From Sinorhizobium sp. A49 (GTDB lineage Bacteria > Pseudomonadota > Alphaproteobacteria > Rhizobiales > Rhizobiaceae), in the NCBI RefSeq assembly GCF_002002725.1, contig NZ_MUNW01000061.1, positions 226,555 through 290,554 on the forward strand: a stretch of DNA of 64,000 bases, in the 5' to 3' direction. Shown piece by piece: positions 7,736-16,609 of the stretch. Position 1 is the stretch's first letter, and every line of letters starts with the position of its first letter. Position numbers and translations under genes: made by a program. The notes under the pieces are model-generated. The model was not told where the DNA came from and made no database searches. It saw nothing but the letters and a program-made list of their open reading frames with translations.

Positions 7736-8884
7736 ATGAAGATCGCCGCAACCCCCGCCGTTGCGCAGTATTTCGCCTCGATCCATTCGGCGTTGGCCGG
7801 ACTTGAGCTCTTTCTCGGCGACCGCAATTCGCCGCTCTATCGCAACACCGTGGTTGGCGAGGTGATCGTTCCCTATCTCGCCCGGCTGAAAGCGTCGATC
7901 GCCTGCTGGGAGAACCGCATCGGCTTCGTCGATCAGTTCAGGATCTCGCGGGCCGAGAGCGGCTTTCCGGTTTTCCAGAACGTGCTCGAGCTGGAAAACG
8001 ACCGTCAGACGGCCGGCAAGCGGCTTGCGGATATTCCGCCGGCCGATGCACTGCGCGAGGAGATGGCCGATTTCATCCTGAGACAGAAGGCTTTTCCCGA
8101 GGCGCTGCAGTCGCGCATGGCGGAGCGGCTTTATCTCGAGCAGATCGGCAAGGGCGAGATCTTTTCACCCTTCATCCTGCCGGAAACGATCCGCGTCGCC
8201 GTCAACCCGAAGACGATGCGGCCCTATTATGTCGTGAGCTGGGGCGCCTTCGACGGTACCCAGACCCTGCCGATGGTGTACATGGCGACGATCGAGGATT
8301 CCTCCGATAAGATCGTCGAGATGCTCGTCACCGCGGACGGCAAGCTCAATCCGCAGGTGGAAATCCCGCTGCCGGTCGGCGGCCTGCTCAACCCGGAGCT
8401 TGCCAGCCGCTTCGATGACTTCGCCTCGAAGAACAGCACCTACTCGCTGACGCCGATCACGATCGCCACCAACATGGACAAGGATTTCGCCGAGCTGCAT
8501 CCCAAGCAGTTGCGGCGCATCGTGCTTGGACCGTTCTACTCGGCCGGGATCACCGAGAACAATGCGAAGATCAACGAGATCCTGTCCAAGGTGCGGAAAC
8601 CGGAAAATGCCTGGCTTCTGACCTGGACCGTGCAGGAGGTGTTTTCCAAGGCCGAACGCGCCGCACAGCGCGGCTTCTGGTCGACGACCCCGGCGCAGGA
8701 AGAATTCCACATCGATACCGACAATCTGGAGGCCACGCGCATGGGCGTCTCGTCCTACGAGAAACATGCGCTGGTGCCGCACGATGCCTATCAGGCGCTT
8801 TATGCATCCGGCGAGGCGGCCCAGGTCTTCGGCGACTACAAGGTGCATGTCATCTCCGGAAACCAGGTCGTGAGCGAGGTTTAA
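7736..8884 (+). CDS. conserved protein of unknown function in AAA+ operon
   Basis: 382 residues, soluble, no signal peptide or clear membrane helix. I do not recognise a family. The N-terminal 140 residues are helical; from about 140 on (IGKGEIFSPFILPET, PYYVVSWGAFDGTQTLPMVYM) the predicted character is beta-rich and hydrophobic, suggesting a separate domain. GGGGGAACGGC precedes the ATG. Only two bases separate its stop from the AAA+ ATPase gene, so the two are surely co-transcribed and probably make partners. Confidence 0.8.
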   Translation: MKIAATPAVAQYFASIHSALAGLELFLGDRNSPLYRNTVVGEVIVPYLARLKASIACWENRIGFVDQFRISRAESGFPVFQNVLELENDRQTAGKRLADIPPADALREEMADFILRQKAFPEALQSRMAERLYLEQIGKGEIFSPFILPETIRVAVNPKTMRPYYVVSWGAFDGTQTLPMVYMATIEDSSDKIVEMLVTADGKLNPQVEIPLPVGGLLNPELASRFDDFASKNSTYSLTPITIATNMDKDFAELHPKQLRRIVLGPFYSAGITENNAKINEILSKVRKPENAWLLTWTVQEVFSKAERAAQRGFWSTTPAQEEFHIDTDNLEATRMGVSSYEKHALVPHDAYQALYASGEAAQVFGDYKVHVISGNQVVSEV

Positions 8885-8886
8885 GC

Positions 8887-10803
8887 ATGACACTCAATGC
8901 CGGGCTGACGACGCTGCACGAGGACGAGATCGCCAAGCACCAGGCGGTCGCGCAGGGGCTGGTGACCAAGCTGGTGATCCTCGAGCGCGACGAAGGGCCG
9001 GCTGGCGCACCGCTTGCCGGCACCGGGCGACGGTTCGTCTCGACGGTTTCGACCGGCGGCCAGCGCCGCACCCGCGAGGTCGAGCTTTCGCGCACCGTTC
9101 AGGCGGTGCGGCAGGGTGATCCGATGCTGTCGCCGGCGCAACATGCGGTGCTCTACAGGACTCGTCGCGGCATCCAGGTGGCGCTGGCGGTTGCCGACGT
9201 CTTCGCGCGCCAGACGAACCTCGAGCAGCTGCAGGCGCGCAATCTGACCGCGCCGCTTGCCGGCGAGGACGCCAACCAGTTCAAGGCGCTGCTCAACGCC
9301 TCTGCCTATATCTCGGCCTTCACGCTGGCCGCCTATCTCGGCGCGACCTTGTCGGGCGAGGGCGAGCCGGTCGACGATGCCGTCGAGCCGGACTTTCTGT
9401 TCGACACGCCGCAGGATGCCCTGAAGGGGCTGATCGCAGCGCTTGACCGCAGCATTTCAGGCGCGGCCGACGATCTGGCGCTGACGGCGCGTGCCCGTGC
9501 GTTTTCTCGCGTCGCCATCGAAGGACTGATTGCGCGCAAGGGCCGCTTTACCGGGCTGCAGAGCTTCGAAAACGTGCATATCCGCCTCGATCAGGACGAC
9601 TTCACGCTGAACGGTTTCGACGTCGCGCCCGGCCAGAAGCGCAAGCCGCTGGTGATGACCTTCAAGAAGCCGGAAGAAATCATCGGCAACCACATCGCCA
9701 AGTACCAGGCGCTGAAGCTTGCCAAGATGCTGATGGCCTTCGACTTCGACCGGCAGATGAACCCCTTCGTCGAGCTTGGCGGTTTCCTCTTCACCTTCAT
9801 CGGCGACGGCATGCCGGGCACCGGCAAGACGATCCTGATCCAGATGCTCGCCGGCATGCTCAACGAGTATTGCGAGATCGCCGGCTACGCCTTCCACTAT
9901 GAGAATTTCGGCGTCGACCAGATCTCCTCCTATCAGGGCAAGTCGGGCCAGAACTGCAAGGAGTTCGTCAACAACGTCATCAACCCGCGCGCCATCGGCT
10001 TCGGCACGATCGACGATGTCGACCAGGTCGCTGCCAAGCGCTCGGACGACCGGGCATCTGCCGGCCAGCACGAGGTAACGGCGGTGCTGATGGAAAGCTT
10101 TGCCGGTGCCTCGACGGTGGTGCGCGGCAACTGCACCTTCGGCATGTTCTCCAACTACCCGGAGAATGTCGATGATGCGCTGCGCCAGCGCGCCGGCGCC
10201 CGCTGGCTGGTCGATGGGCCGCAGACGGAAGACGACTATATCGACATCTTCGCGCTGCTGGTCGGCAAGAACCACAAGATCCCGCTCGGCGAGCACGCGC
10301 TGTTTGAGGGCCAGGAGATCAAGCGCGCCGTGTCGCAATCCTACGAGGCGCATTCGCGACCACAGGAAGAAGGGCTCGTGTCCGTCTGGGAGCGTTACCA
10401 GAAGGAGAAGGGGGCACTCGCCACTCTCGCCGATGTCGGTGCCTATCTGCACATGATCAAGGAGGCGGAACCCCGCTTTACCGGCCGGGCGATCAAGAAC
10501 ATCACCGATGCTGTCAAGCTCCGGGCGATGGACGTCGAATTGCCCGACGACTGGTTCAAGGATGCCGGCTCGTTCATGCACAAGGGCTATGACGAGAAGA
10601 AAGCGATGATCGAGGCGCTGCGCGGCCCGATCACCATCGAGATGGTGCTGCAGGAAATCAACCGCTACGCCGACAGCGAATTCCGCTACACCGACAAGTC
10701 GGACGATGCCGCCGTCACCGACATCATCCGCCGCGAGCGCCAGCGCGAGAAGGCGATCCGGGAGATCGAGGCGATGAAACGCGACGGCCGGTGGCAGGGC
10801 TGA
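8887..10803 (+). CDS. AAA+ ATPase of uncharacterised operon
   Basis: 638 residues. A long N-terminal region of about 290 residues has no recognised motif; a classical AAA+ module follows: Walker A GDGMPGTGKT at 306-315, Walker B-like GFGTIDDVDQV at 371-381, sensor-1 region FSNYPENVDDALRQRAGARW with candidate arginine fingers R433/R435, and a helical C-terminal part. The Walker B has Asp-Asp-Val-Asp rather than the usual Asp-Glu, so hydrolysis may be unusual. PENVDDALRQR resembles unfoldase and remodelling ATPases of the classic AAA clade. No protease domain is present. It likely remodels partner proteins encoded beside it. Confidence 0.85.
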   Translation: MTLNAGLTTLHEDEIAKHQAVAQGLVTKLVILERDEGPAGAPLAGTGRRFVSTVSTGGQRRTREVELSRTVQAVRQGDPMLSPAQHAVLYRTRRGIQVALAVADVFARQTNLEQLQARNLTAPLAGEDANQFKALLNASAYISAFTLAAYLGATLSGEGEPVDDAVEPDFLFDTPQDALKGLIAALDRSISGAADDLALTARARAFSRVAIEGLIARKGRFTGLQSFENVHIRLDQDDFTLNGFDVAPGQKRKPLVMTFKKPEEIIGNHIAKYQALKLAKMLMAFDFDRQMNPFVELGGFLFTFIGDGMPGTGKTILIQMLAGMLNEYCEIAGYAFHYENFGVDQISSYQGKSGQNCKEFVNNVINPRAIGFGTIDDVDQVAAKRSDDRASAGQHEVTAVLMESFAGASTVVRGNCTFGMFSNYPENVDDALRQRAGARWLVDGPQTEDDYIDIFALLVGKNHKIPLGEHALFEGQEIKRAVSQSYEAHSRPQEEGLVSVWERYQKEKGALATLADVGAYLHMIKEAEPRFTGRAIKNITDAVKLRAMDVELPDDWFKDAGSFMHKGYDEKKAMIEALRGPITIEMVLQEINRYADSEFRYTDKSDDAAVTDIIRRERQREKAIREIEAMKRDGRWQG

Positions 10804-10872
10804 TGTCTGAAGCAAGAGATGATCGCCTTGGCCTGCTTTTCGCACTGTGGTTGACCACGGCGCGCGACGCGA

Positions 10873-10914
10873 TCCCCTCTCCCCGCGTGCGGGGAGAGGG
10901 CTAGGGTGAGGGGC
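10873..10914 (-). repeat. left 42-bp inverted repeat of DUF559 cassette
   Basis: Reverse complement of the element at 11340-11381 with two mismatches in 42 bases. Internally it folds into a hairpin (CCCCTCTCCCCGC against GCGGGGAGAGGG) with a single-sided tail AGGGTGAGGGG. It ends four bases before the ATG of the DUF559 gene. Confidence 0.92.
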
Positions 10915-10918
10915 CGGC

Positions 10919-11326
10919 ATGAGAGGAGCGGACGAGAAAGCCACCGAACGTGCACGTCTTTTGCGCCGTTCGGATAACGAAGCAGAAGCGATATTGTGGT
11001 CGGAGCTCAGGGCTCGACGGCTCAATGGCTACAAGTTCGTTCGGCAGTTTCCGATAGGCCGCTATTTTGCTGACTTCGCCTGTCGGGATCACCATCTCGT
11101 CGTCGAAGTCGATGGGAGCCAGCACGCGAATAGTAGTGGCGATTCAATTCGCGATATGTACATGGTCGCCAATGGATGGAGCGTCGTTCGCTTCTGGAAC
11201 ATGCAAGTATTTAATGAGCGCAATGCGGTTCTGGAGACGGTTGTTGCGATCCTGGAGAAGCGTTTGACGGGCGAAGTGAGGACATCAGATTTGACATTCA
11301 TTCCTGCGGGCGAAAGCCATGTTTGA
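10919..11326 (+). CDS. DUF559 (PD-(D/E)XK nuclease-like) protein
   Basis: 135 residues, typical size for DUF559 proteins. The order LLRRSDNEAEAILWSELRAR, RLNGYKFVRQFPIGRYFADF and LVVEVDGSQH gives the family's endonuclease-like core: the Asp in FADF and the Glu-Val-Asp of VVEVDG correspond to the PD-(D/E)XK catalytic positions, related to Vsr-type nucleases. No cysteine cluster is seen. The gene is co-directional with the AAA+ operon but has poor ribosome-site spacing (GAGGGGCCGGC) and is hugged by palindromic repeats 4 bases upstream and 13 bases downstream. It may act on those repeats, by analogy with RAYT transposases and REP elements; that is a hypothesis. Confidence 0.88.
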   Translation: MRGADEKATERARLLRRSDNEAEAILWSELRARRLNGYKFVRQFPIGRYFADFACRDHHLVVEVDGSQHANSSGDSIRDMYMVANGWSVVRFWNMQVFNERNAVLETVVAILEKRLTGEVRTSDLTFIPAGESHV

Positions 11327-11339
11327 ACGATGGAGATTT

Positions 11340-11381
11340 GCCCCTCACCCTAACCCTCTCCCCGCAGGCGGGGAGAGGGGA
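11340..11381 (+). repeat. right 42-bp inverted repeat of DUF559 cassette
   Basis: Starts 13 bases after the DUF559 stop codon. CCCCTCACCCTAA tail followed by the hairpin CCCTCTCCCCGC / GCGGGGAGAGGG. Forty of 42 bases match the reverse complement of the left copy. Confidence 0.92.
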
Positions 11382-11458
11382 CGAGTGCACCTGCGTGGCC
11401 GATACAAGTTCGGCGACCTTGCTCGACCTTGCTATGTTGTCATTGGAGGGCTTCAGGC

Positions 11459-12748
11459 ATGAAACGCCTTCTCGAAGCCGAGCTCATCTATGGACGACTG
11501 CTCGATATCGCCGAGCCGCATCTGATCGCGCGCTACAACAAGGCGCTTGAGGGCTTTGGCCTGCGTCCGACGGCATTGGAGCGCTTCAGCATCGACATGA
11601 CCGGGTTCTCGCCGGAGATTGCCGACGAGCTTGGCGATCGCGACTATCTCGATCCCAACCGGGTGAACCGCCGCTTCATCATCATGACGCCGGATCAGGC
11701 GGAACTGCCGGTGGTGCACACCAGCTTTTCCAACACAGCGGCGTTGATGCACGAGTTCTTCAATGCCAACAGCCGCGCCATCAACGCGGTGACGATCAAG
11801 GATGCGCTCTACGGCGAGATCGAGGACTCGGTTTCGATCGTCGACGATATCGACGACCTCTTGTCGATCAACGAGGTGCGCTTCCGGGTGCTTTCCGCTG
11901 AGGACATGCTGGGCAAGGCGGCCGAACTGCGTGGTCTCGTCGACCGCCTGAAGAGGGTGCCGACGGCCTGGACTGATGACGAGATGCTGAACCGCATGGT
12001 CGAGCTGGCGAAGGTGACCGGCGACATCCGCCAGAACGCTCTGGTGCCCGATCAACTGGTCTTCCGCCACGATGCCTTCTGGGCCAATCATTTCGGCGGC
12101 GTCTATGTCTTCCTCGACGACAAGACGACGACGGTCATCTGCGACCCGTCGGTCCCAGGTTTTCGCCGGTCGCGGCCCTGGCAGGTCAGCTATATCGCCA
12201 TTGAAGATCACGCCCGCATCTACGATTTCCTCGCTTCGACCAAGCGGCTGCAGCTGCCGCAGGCGTCCTGGGTCGAGGATTCCGGCCTCTACCAGCACCG
12301 CGCCGACATGGTGGTGCGCGGCCTGATCAACGACGCCGATCCGACGGCGGATCTTGCGCGTGTCGACCGGATCTGGCTGCAGACCTGGATGCACCGCAAC
12401 GCTGCCCTTGTTGCCCGAGATGGGGCCTATCCATTTCTGCAGGAAATGCTGCGCGCCGTGCAGACGACTGGCAGCATCCGGATGCAGGATGTGGCCCCGG
12501 CAAACCGCTTCATGCTGGTGAGGGCATCGCCCACTCATGCCGACCAGTGGCTGGTCAACCGCCTGATCGCCCAGCTCGTTCCGCGCGACTTCGTCTCCCG
12601 CTTCGTCTTCGACAAGCAGGGGTTTTATGACGCCTACGAGCGTTACAGTGAAAAGTTCAGGGAATATGTTGTTGCGACACTGACCGGGACATATCTCAAA
12701 GACAAGGCGGCCTTCCGCCGCAAGCTTTACGGCCTCAGAGAGGAATAG
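11459..12748 (+). CDS. conserved protein of unknown function (possibly DUF6638 family)
   Basis: 429 residues, soluble by appearance. I see no catalytic motif. Recognisable blocks are LLEAELIYGRLLDIAEPHLI at the start, RFIIMTPDQAELPVVHTSFS near 80, and a tryptophan-rich part IWLQTWMHRNAALVARDG near 305. I tentatively associate it with DUF6638. GGAGGG lies eight bases before the ATG. It is followed after three bases by the DUF2333-like gene, and preceded across the DUF559 cassette by the AAA+ ATPase, so it belongs to the same functional set. Confidence 0.8.
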   Translation: MKRLLEAELIYGRLLDIAEPHLIARYNKALEGFGLRPTALERFSIDMTGFSPEIADELGDRDYLDPNRVNRRFIIMTPDQAELPVVHTSFSNTAALMHEFFNANSRAINAVTIKDALYGEIEDSVSIVDDIDDLLSINEVRFRVLSAEDMLGKAAELRGLVDRLKRVPTAWTDDEMLNRMVELAKVTGDIRQNALVPDQLVFRHDAFWANHFGGVYVFLDDKTTTVICDPSVPGFRRSRPWQVSYIAIEDHARIYDFLASTKRLQLPQASWVEDSGLYQHRADMVVRGLINDADPTADLARVDRIWLQTWMHRNAALVARDGAYPFLQEMLRAVQTTGSIRMQDVAPANRFMLVRASPTHADQWLVNRLIAQLVPRDFVSRFVFDKQGFYDAYERYSEKFREYVVATLTGTYLKDKAAFRRKLYGLREE

Positions 12749-12751
12749 GAC

Positions 12752-13975
12752 ATGTTTGATCCGATCGTTGCGTTTTTCCAGCGTGTCTTTACCGCGATCG
12801 GTCGCGGCATCGGCCTGGCCGTTGCCTGGCTGCTGTGGCCGTTCGTTTTGCTTGGAAACTGGTATCGCCAGCGCAGTTGGATCATCAAGGGACCGATCGG
12901 CATCATTTTGCTCGGCCTCATCTTCTTCTATGGCTATTTCGTCTGGCAGACCCAGGCCTGGACGAACTTCAACCCTGACTATGTCGATCGCTACAAGCTC
13001 GCCGAGCGCAAGGTGCCTGCCGGTTCGCCGGTGAGCGGACCGGGAGCCACGACTGGACAGGCGACGCCCGGTGCGGCTGCAACCAACCAGGCGGCAGTCG
13101 CCACTCCGCCCGCCGAAGTGACGCCCGAGGCGCTCGCCGCCGTGCAACTGCCGGCCGGGACCCAGTGCCAGACCTCGGCGATCGTCGATGTCGCAGCCGA
13201 TCTCATCGACTTCAACGTCAACGAGAACGCCTGGATCTCGTCGATGCTGCTCTACAAGGTCGGCTTCTTCGGCCTCGACTGGGACGATACGCCCTGGCTC
13301 GACAACAAGGCATCGTTCCAGCGCGGCATCAACCAGGCGGTCCGTCGCACCTCGGTAGAGCTCGTGGATTCGCTCGGTCGCGTTCGTGGCACCTCCGGCA
13401 TCAACAACGATCTGCAGCGCGCGCGCGGCAACATCCAGTTCGATGAGGAGACCTGGTATTTCGGCCTCAATCCGTTTGGCCCGAAGACCCCGACGCCGAG
13501 CTTCTATCGCGCGGCCATGAGGGACATGCGCACCTTCAACACGACGCTTGCCAAGTGTGACGCCGTCTTTGACGGCCGCGCCGACAACCTGGTCGAGTTC
13601 CTCGATCGCATCGCCAACGATCTCGGCAACACGTCGGCGATCATCAGGGAGCGCTCGGAAAACCACAATGGCGGCTGGTTCGATACGCGCGCCGACGACC
13701 GCTTCTGGTTCGCCTACGGCCAGCTCTACGGCTACTACGGCATCCTTTCGGCCGCCGGCGCCGACTTCGAGAACGTCGTCGCCCAGCGCGGCCTGACGCC
13801 GATCTGGACGGAGACGATCAAGCAGCTGCGCTCGGCGCTGCGCATCCAGCCCTTCATCATTTCCAACGGCGAGGAGGCCGGGTGGATCATGCCGACGCAT
13901 CTGGCGACCATGGGCTTCTATATCCTGCGGGTGCGCTCCAACATCGTCGAGATGCGCGACATTCTTGCCCGATAG
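12752..13975 (+). CDS. DUF2333-like membrane-anchored protein
   Basis: 407 residues. Two hydrophobic stretches near the N-terminus (about 10-32, LGLAVAWLLWPFVLLG-like, and 47-66, IGIILLGLIFFYGYFVW) anchor it in the inner membrane; an alanine/proline/threonine-rich linker (about 88-130) leads to a large domain, probably periplasmic, with LIDFNVNENAWISSMLLYK and WDDTPWLDNKASFQRG. Length and these blocks fit the DUF2333 family as I remember it. Last gene of the operon; a membrane anchor in an AAA+ operon suggests that the complex works at the envelope. Confidence 0.8.
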   Translation: MFDPIVAFFQRVFTAIGRGIGLAVAWLLWPFVLLGNWYRQRSWIIKGPIGIILLGLIFFYGYFVWQTQAWTNFNPDYVDRYKLAERKVPAGSPVSGPGATTGQATPGAAATNQAAVATPPAEVTPEALAAVQLPAGTQCQTSAIVDVAADLIDFNVNENAWISSMLLYKVGFFGLDWDDTPWLDNKASFQRGINQAVRRTSVELVDSLGRVRGTSGINNDLQRARGNIQFDEETWYFGLNPFGPKTPTPSFYRAAMRDMRTFNTTLAKCDAVFDGRADNLVEFLDRIANDLGNTSAIIRERSENHNGGWFDTRADDRFWFAYGQLYGYYGILSAAGADFENVVAQRGLTPIWTETIKQLRSALRIQPFIISNGEEAGWIMPTHLATMGFYILRVRSNIVEMRDILAR

Positions 13976-13993
13976 ACATCATGCCTGATGGCG

Positions 13994-14014
13994 GCGGCTC
14001 CTGCCCGGAGCCGC
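13994..14014 (+). terminator. hairpin after DUF2333 gene
   Basis: GCGGCTCC / GGAGCCGC, 8-bp perfect stem with 5-base loop, 18 bases after the stop codon and 67 bases before fhs. No T-run, so it may end transcription weakly or belong to the fhs leader. Confidence 0.35.
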
Positions 14015-14081
14015 TGAGGACACGCTTCGTCCCATAAGGGGCGCGGTCAAAGAATACGAGCTTGGGGGGAGGGGAAAACCC

Positions 14082-15761
14082 ATGGCGGAGGTCAAGTCCG
14101 ATATCGAAATCGCGCGCGCCGCGAAGAAGAAGCCGATCCTGGAGATCGGCGCAAAGCTCGGCATTCCGCCGGAGCACCTGCTGCCTTACGGGCATGACAA
14201 GGCGAAGATCAGCGCCGAATTCATCGCCGCCCAGAAGGACCGCAAGAACGGCCATCTGATCCTGGTAACCGCGATCAACCCGACACCGGCCGGCGAAGGC
14301 AAGACGACGACCACGGTTGGCCTCGGCGACGGGCTCAACCTCATCGGCAAGAAGGCGGTCGTCTGCATCCGCGAGGCGTCGCTCGGGCCCTGCTTTGGCG
14401 TCAAGGGCGGGGCTGCCGGCGGCGGCTACGCCCAGGTGGTGCCGATGGAGGACATGAACCTCCATTTCACCGGCGACTTCCACGCCATCACCTCCGCCCA
14501 CAACCTGCTTGCGGCGCTGCTCGACAACCACATCTATTGGGGCAACGAACAGAACATCGATATCCGGCGCATCTCCTGGCGGCGGGTGATGGACATGAAC
14601 GACCGTGCGCTGCGCAACATCGTCGGCTCGCTCGGCGGCGTTGCCAACGGTTATCCGCGCGAGACCGGCTTCGACATCACCGTCGCCTCCGAGGTCATGG
14701 CCATCCTTTGCCTTTCGACTGATCTGAAGGATCTGGAAAAGCGCCTTGGGAATATCATCATCGGCTACCGGCGCGACAAGAGTCCGGTCTTTGCCCGCGA
14801 CATCAAGGCGGATGGGGCGATGACCGTGCTGTTGAAGGATGCGATGCAGCCGAACCTAGTGCAGACGCTGGAGAACAACCCCGCCTTCGTGCATGGCGGC
14901 CCGTTCGCCAACATCGCCCATGGCTGCAACTCGGTGATCGCGACGACGACGGCGCTTAAGCTTGCGGATTACGTGGTGACAGAGGCAGGCTTTGGCGCCG
15001 ATCTCGGCGCCGAAAAGTTCTTCGACATCAAATGCCGCAAGGCGGGGCTCAAGCCCGATGCCGCCGTGATTGTCGCAACCGTGCGCGCCATCAAGATGAA
15101 TGGTGGGGTCAAGAAGGACGATCTGGGCAAGGAAAACCTCGAAGCGCTGCGCAAGGGGTGCGCCAATCTCGGCCGCCACGTGCAGAACGTGAAAAAATTC
15201 GGCGTGCCGGCGATCGTCGCGATCAATCACTTCACCTCCGACACCGAGGCCGAGGTGCAGGCGATCAAGGACTATGTCGCGACGCTCGGTGCCGAGGCCG
15301 TGCTCTGCCGCCATTGGGCCGAAGGCTCTGCCGGCATCGAGGAACTGGCGCGAAAGGTGGCAGACCTCGCCGAAGGTGGCCACTCGCAGTTTTCGCCGCT
15401 CTATCCCGACGAGATGTCGCTGTTCCACAAGATCGAGACGATCGCCAAGGACATCTACCACGCCAGCGAAGTGATCGCCGACAAGTCGGTGCGCGATCAG
15501 CTGCGGACTTGGGAGGATCAGGGCTACGGCCATCTGCCAATCTGCATGGCTAAAACGCAGTATTCGTTTTCGACCGATCCCAACCTGCGCGGCGCGCCGA
15601 CCGGCCACACGGTGCCGATCCGTGAAGTGCGGCTTGCCGCCGGCGCCGGCTTCGTCGTCGTCATCACCGGCGAGATCATGACGATGCCGGGCCTGCCGAA
15701 GGTGCCGTCGTCGGAGAAGATTTATCTCAACCAGGAGGGCTATATCGAAGGGCTGTTTTAG
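14082..15761 (+). CDS. fhs: formate--tetrahydrofolate ligase
   Basis: 559 residues, standard for the enzyme, which joins formate to tetrahydrofolate with ATP to give 10-formyl-THF for one-carbon metabolism. The nucleotide loop [14 protein letters not shown] (67-80), the highly conserved [20 protein letters not shown] region, HFTGDFHAI and the C-terminal [15 protein letters not shown] are all present. GGGGGGAGGGG lies a few bases before the ATG. In rhizobia Fhs can support one-carbon supply and methylated-compound catabolism, which would fit with choline/betaine breakdown, but no such gene is adjacent here. Confidence 0.97.
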   Translation: MAEVKSDIEIARAAKKKPILEIGAKLGIPPEHLLPYGHDKAKISAEFIAAQKDRKNGHLILVTAINPTPAGEGKTTTTVGLGDGLNLIGKKAVVCIREASLGPCFGVKGGAAGGGYAQVVPMEDMNLHFTGDFHAITSAHNLLAALLDNHIYWGNEQNIDIRRISWRRVMDMNDRALRNIVGSLGGVANGYPRETGFDITVASEVMAILCLSTDLKDLEKRLGNIIIGYRRDKSPVFARDIKADGAMTVLLKDAMQPNLVQTLENNPAFVHGGPFANIAHGCNSVIATTTALKLADYVVTEAGFGADLGAEKFFDIKCRKAGLKPDAAVIVATVRAIKMNGGVKKDDLGKENLEALRKGCANLGRHVQNVKKFGVPAIVAINHFTSDTEAEVQAIKDYVATLGAEAVLCRHWAEGSAGIEELARKVADLAEGGHSQFSPLYPDEMSLFHKIETIAKDIYHASEVIADKSVRDQLRTWEDQGYGHLPICMAKTQYSFSTDPNLRGAPTGHTVPIREVRLAAGAGFVVVITGEIMTMPGLPKVPSSEKIYLNQEGYIEGLF

Positions 15762-15777
15762 CCACTTTCGGTGATCC

Positions 15778-15813
15778 GCAATGCCTCGAAATGGAATCAA
15801 TTCGAGGCATTGC
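15778..15813. terminator. 13-bp perfect dyad between convergent genes
   Basis: GCAATGCCTCGAA (15778-15790) pairs perfectly with 15801-15813 around a 10-base loop, between the ends of fhs and the DUF1993 gene. It is a strong hairpin on either strand but has no T-run. Confidence 0.5.
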
Positions 15814-15844
15814 CGGCTGGCCTAAAAAGCTCTGCTGCGCCGCC

Positions 15845-16351
15845 TCAGCTGAGGTTGATGAAGTCCGCCTTGCCGACGGGAACGCCCTTGTGGCGCAGAA
15901 TGTCGTAGGCGGTCGTCAGGTGGAAATAGAAGTTCGGCAACACGAACTTCAGGAGATAGTCCTCGCCGCTCAACGTCATTTTCAGCTTGGTGAAGTTCAA
16001 GGTCACCTCGCGGGTCTCGCTGCCCTCGAGATCGGCAGGCCGGACCGTTTCAAGGAAGGTGACAGTCTTGCCGATGCGCTCGCGCAGTTCCGCGAACGTC
16101 TTTTCCTCATCGGGAAAGCCCGGTACTTGGAGATCGGTCAGCCGGGCGATAGTGCCCTTCGACGTGTCGCTGGCGCGCTGGACCTGGCCCGAGAGCGGTA
16201 GCATGTCGGCGGTGAGCCGGGCGTTGACGAGGTCGTCGAGCGAAAGGCCCGTTTCTTTGGCATGGACCTCGGCCTTGTCGAGCAATTTGCCGAGGACAGC
16301 GAAGCCATGGACGAAGGTGGGAACGGAGAGCCTGTACATTGTGAGCGCCAT
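15845..16351 (-). CDS. DUF1993 family protein
   Basis: 168 residues, the usual size of DUF1993, a four-helix-bundle family related to DinB-like proteins. Typical blocks are MYRLSVPTFVHGFAVLGKLLDKA at the N-terminus (written here only in part), LVNARLTADMLPLSGQV, and the C-terminal FVLPNFYFHLTTAYDILRH-type helix. Function is unknown. A strong GGAGGAA lies seven bases before the ATG. Confidence 0.85.
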   Translation of the reverse strand: MALTMYRLSVPTFVHGFAVLGKLLDKAEVHAKETGLSLDDLVNARLTADMLPLSGQVQRASDTSKGTIARLTDLQVPGFPDEEKTFAELRERIGKTVTFLETVRPADLEGSETREVTLNFTKLKMTLSGEDYLLKFVLPNFYFHLTTAYDILRHKGVPVGKADFINLS

Positions 16352-16609
16352 GGATGTTTCCTCCGGCTTGGGGACGGTGATGTTTCTGGACTGCTATCTG
16401 GGAAAGGGAACCTGATCCTGCAAGGCGCCCGTATCATCTTTGCCGTTACGCGAAATCTGGCACCGGAAATCTGGCGCACGAACTCTGGCGATTGCTTGTC
16501 CGCTGGCGATAAAAGGTGGCACGTACTGTTCGCGTGATCGCCTCTATGCTCAGATCGTGGATGCCTGCCGGCGAACACGTCTTCAGCCCGAAACGGATGC
16601 AAGCCGCCC

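Larger units (their letters stand above)
10873..11381 (+). mobile_element. candidate mobile cassette: DUF559 gene bounded by palindromic inverted repeats
   Basis: A 509-bp unit made of two 42-bp inverted repeats with nothing between them but one short gene. It interrupts the otherwise tight operon 6575-13975, where other gaps are 2, 3 and 72 bases but this one is 655. The enclosed gene has more A+T and less biased codons than its neighbours. The only direct match at the outer edges is CGA on each side, too short to prove a target duplication. Mobility is inference. Confidence 0.55.

Noticed and set aside
10870..11384. Target-site duplication around the DUF559 cassette
   Set aside because: Only CGA is shared by the outer flanks, which is expected by chance in this GC content.
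11453..13900. An 815-residue ORF on the minus strand
   Set aside because: It is antisense to the two last genes of the AAA+ operon, which have ribosome sites, normal codon use and recognisable families. Long antisense frames are expected in GC-rich DNA.
13976..14081. Tetrahydrofolate riboswitch upstream of fhs
   Set aside because: A hairpin is present but I could not match the conserved core of any THF riboswitch class.
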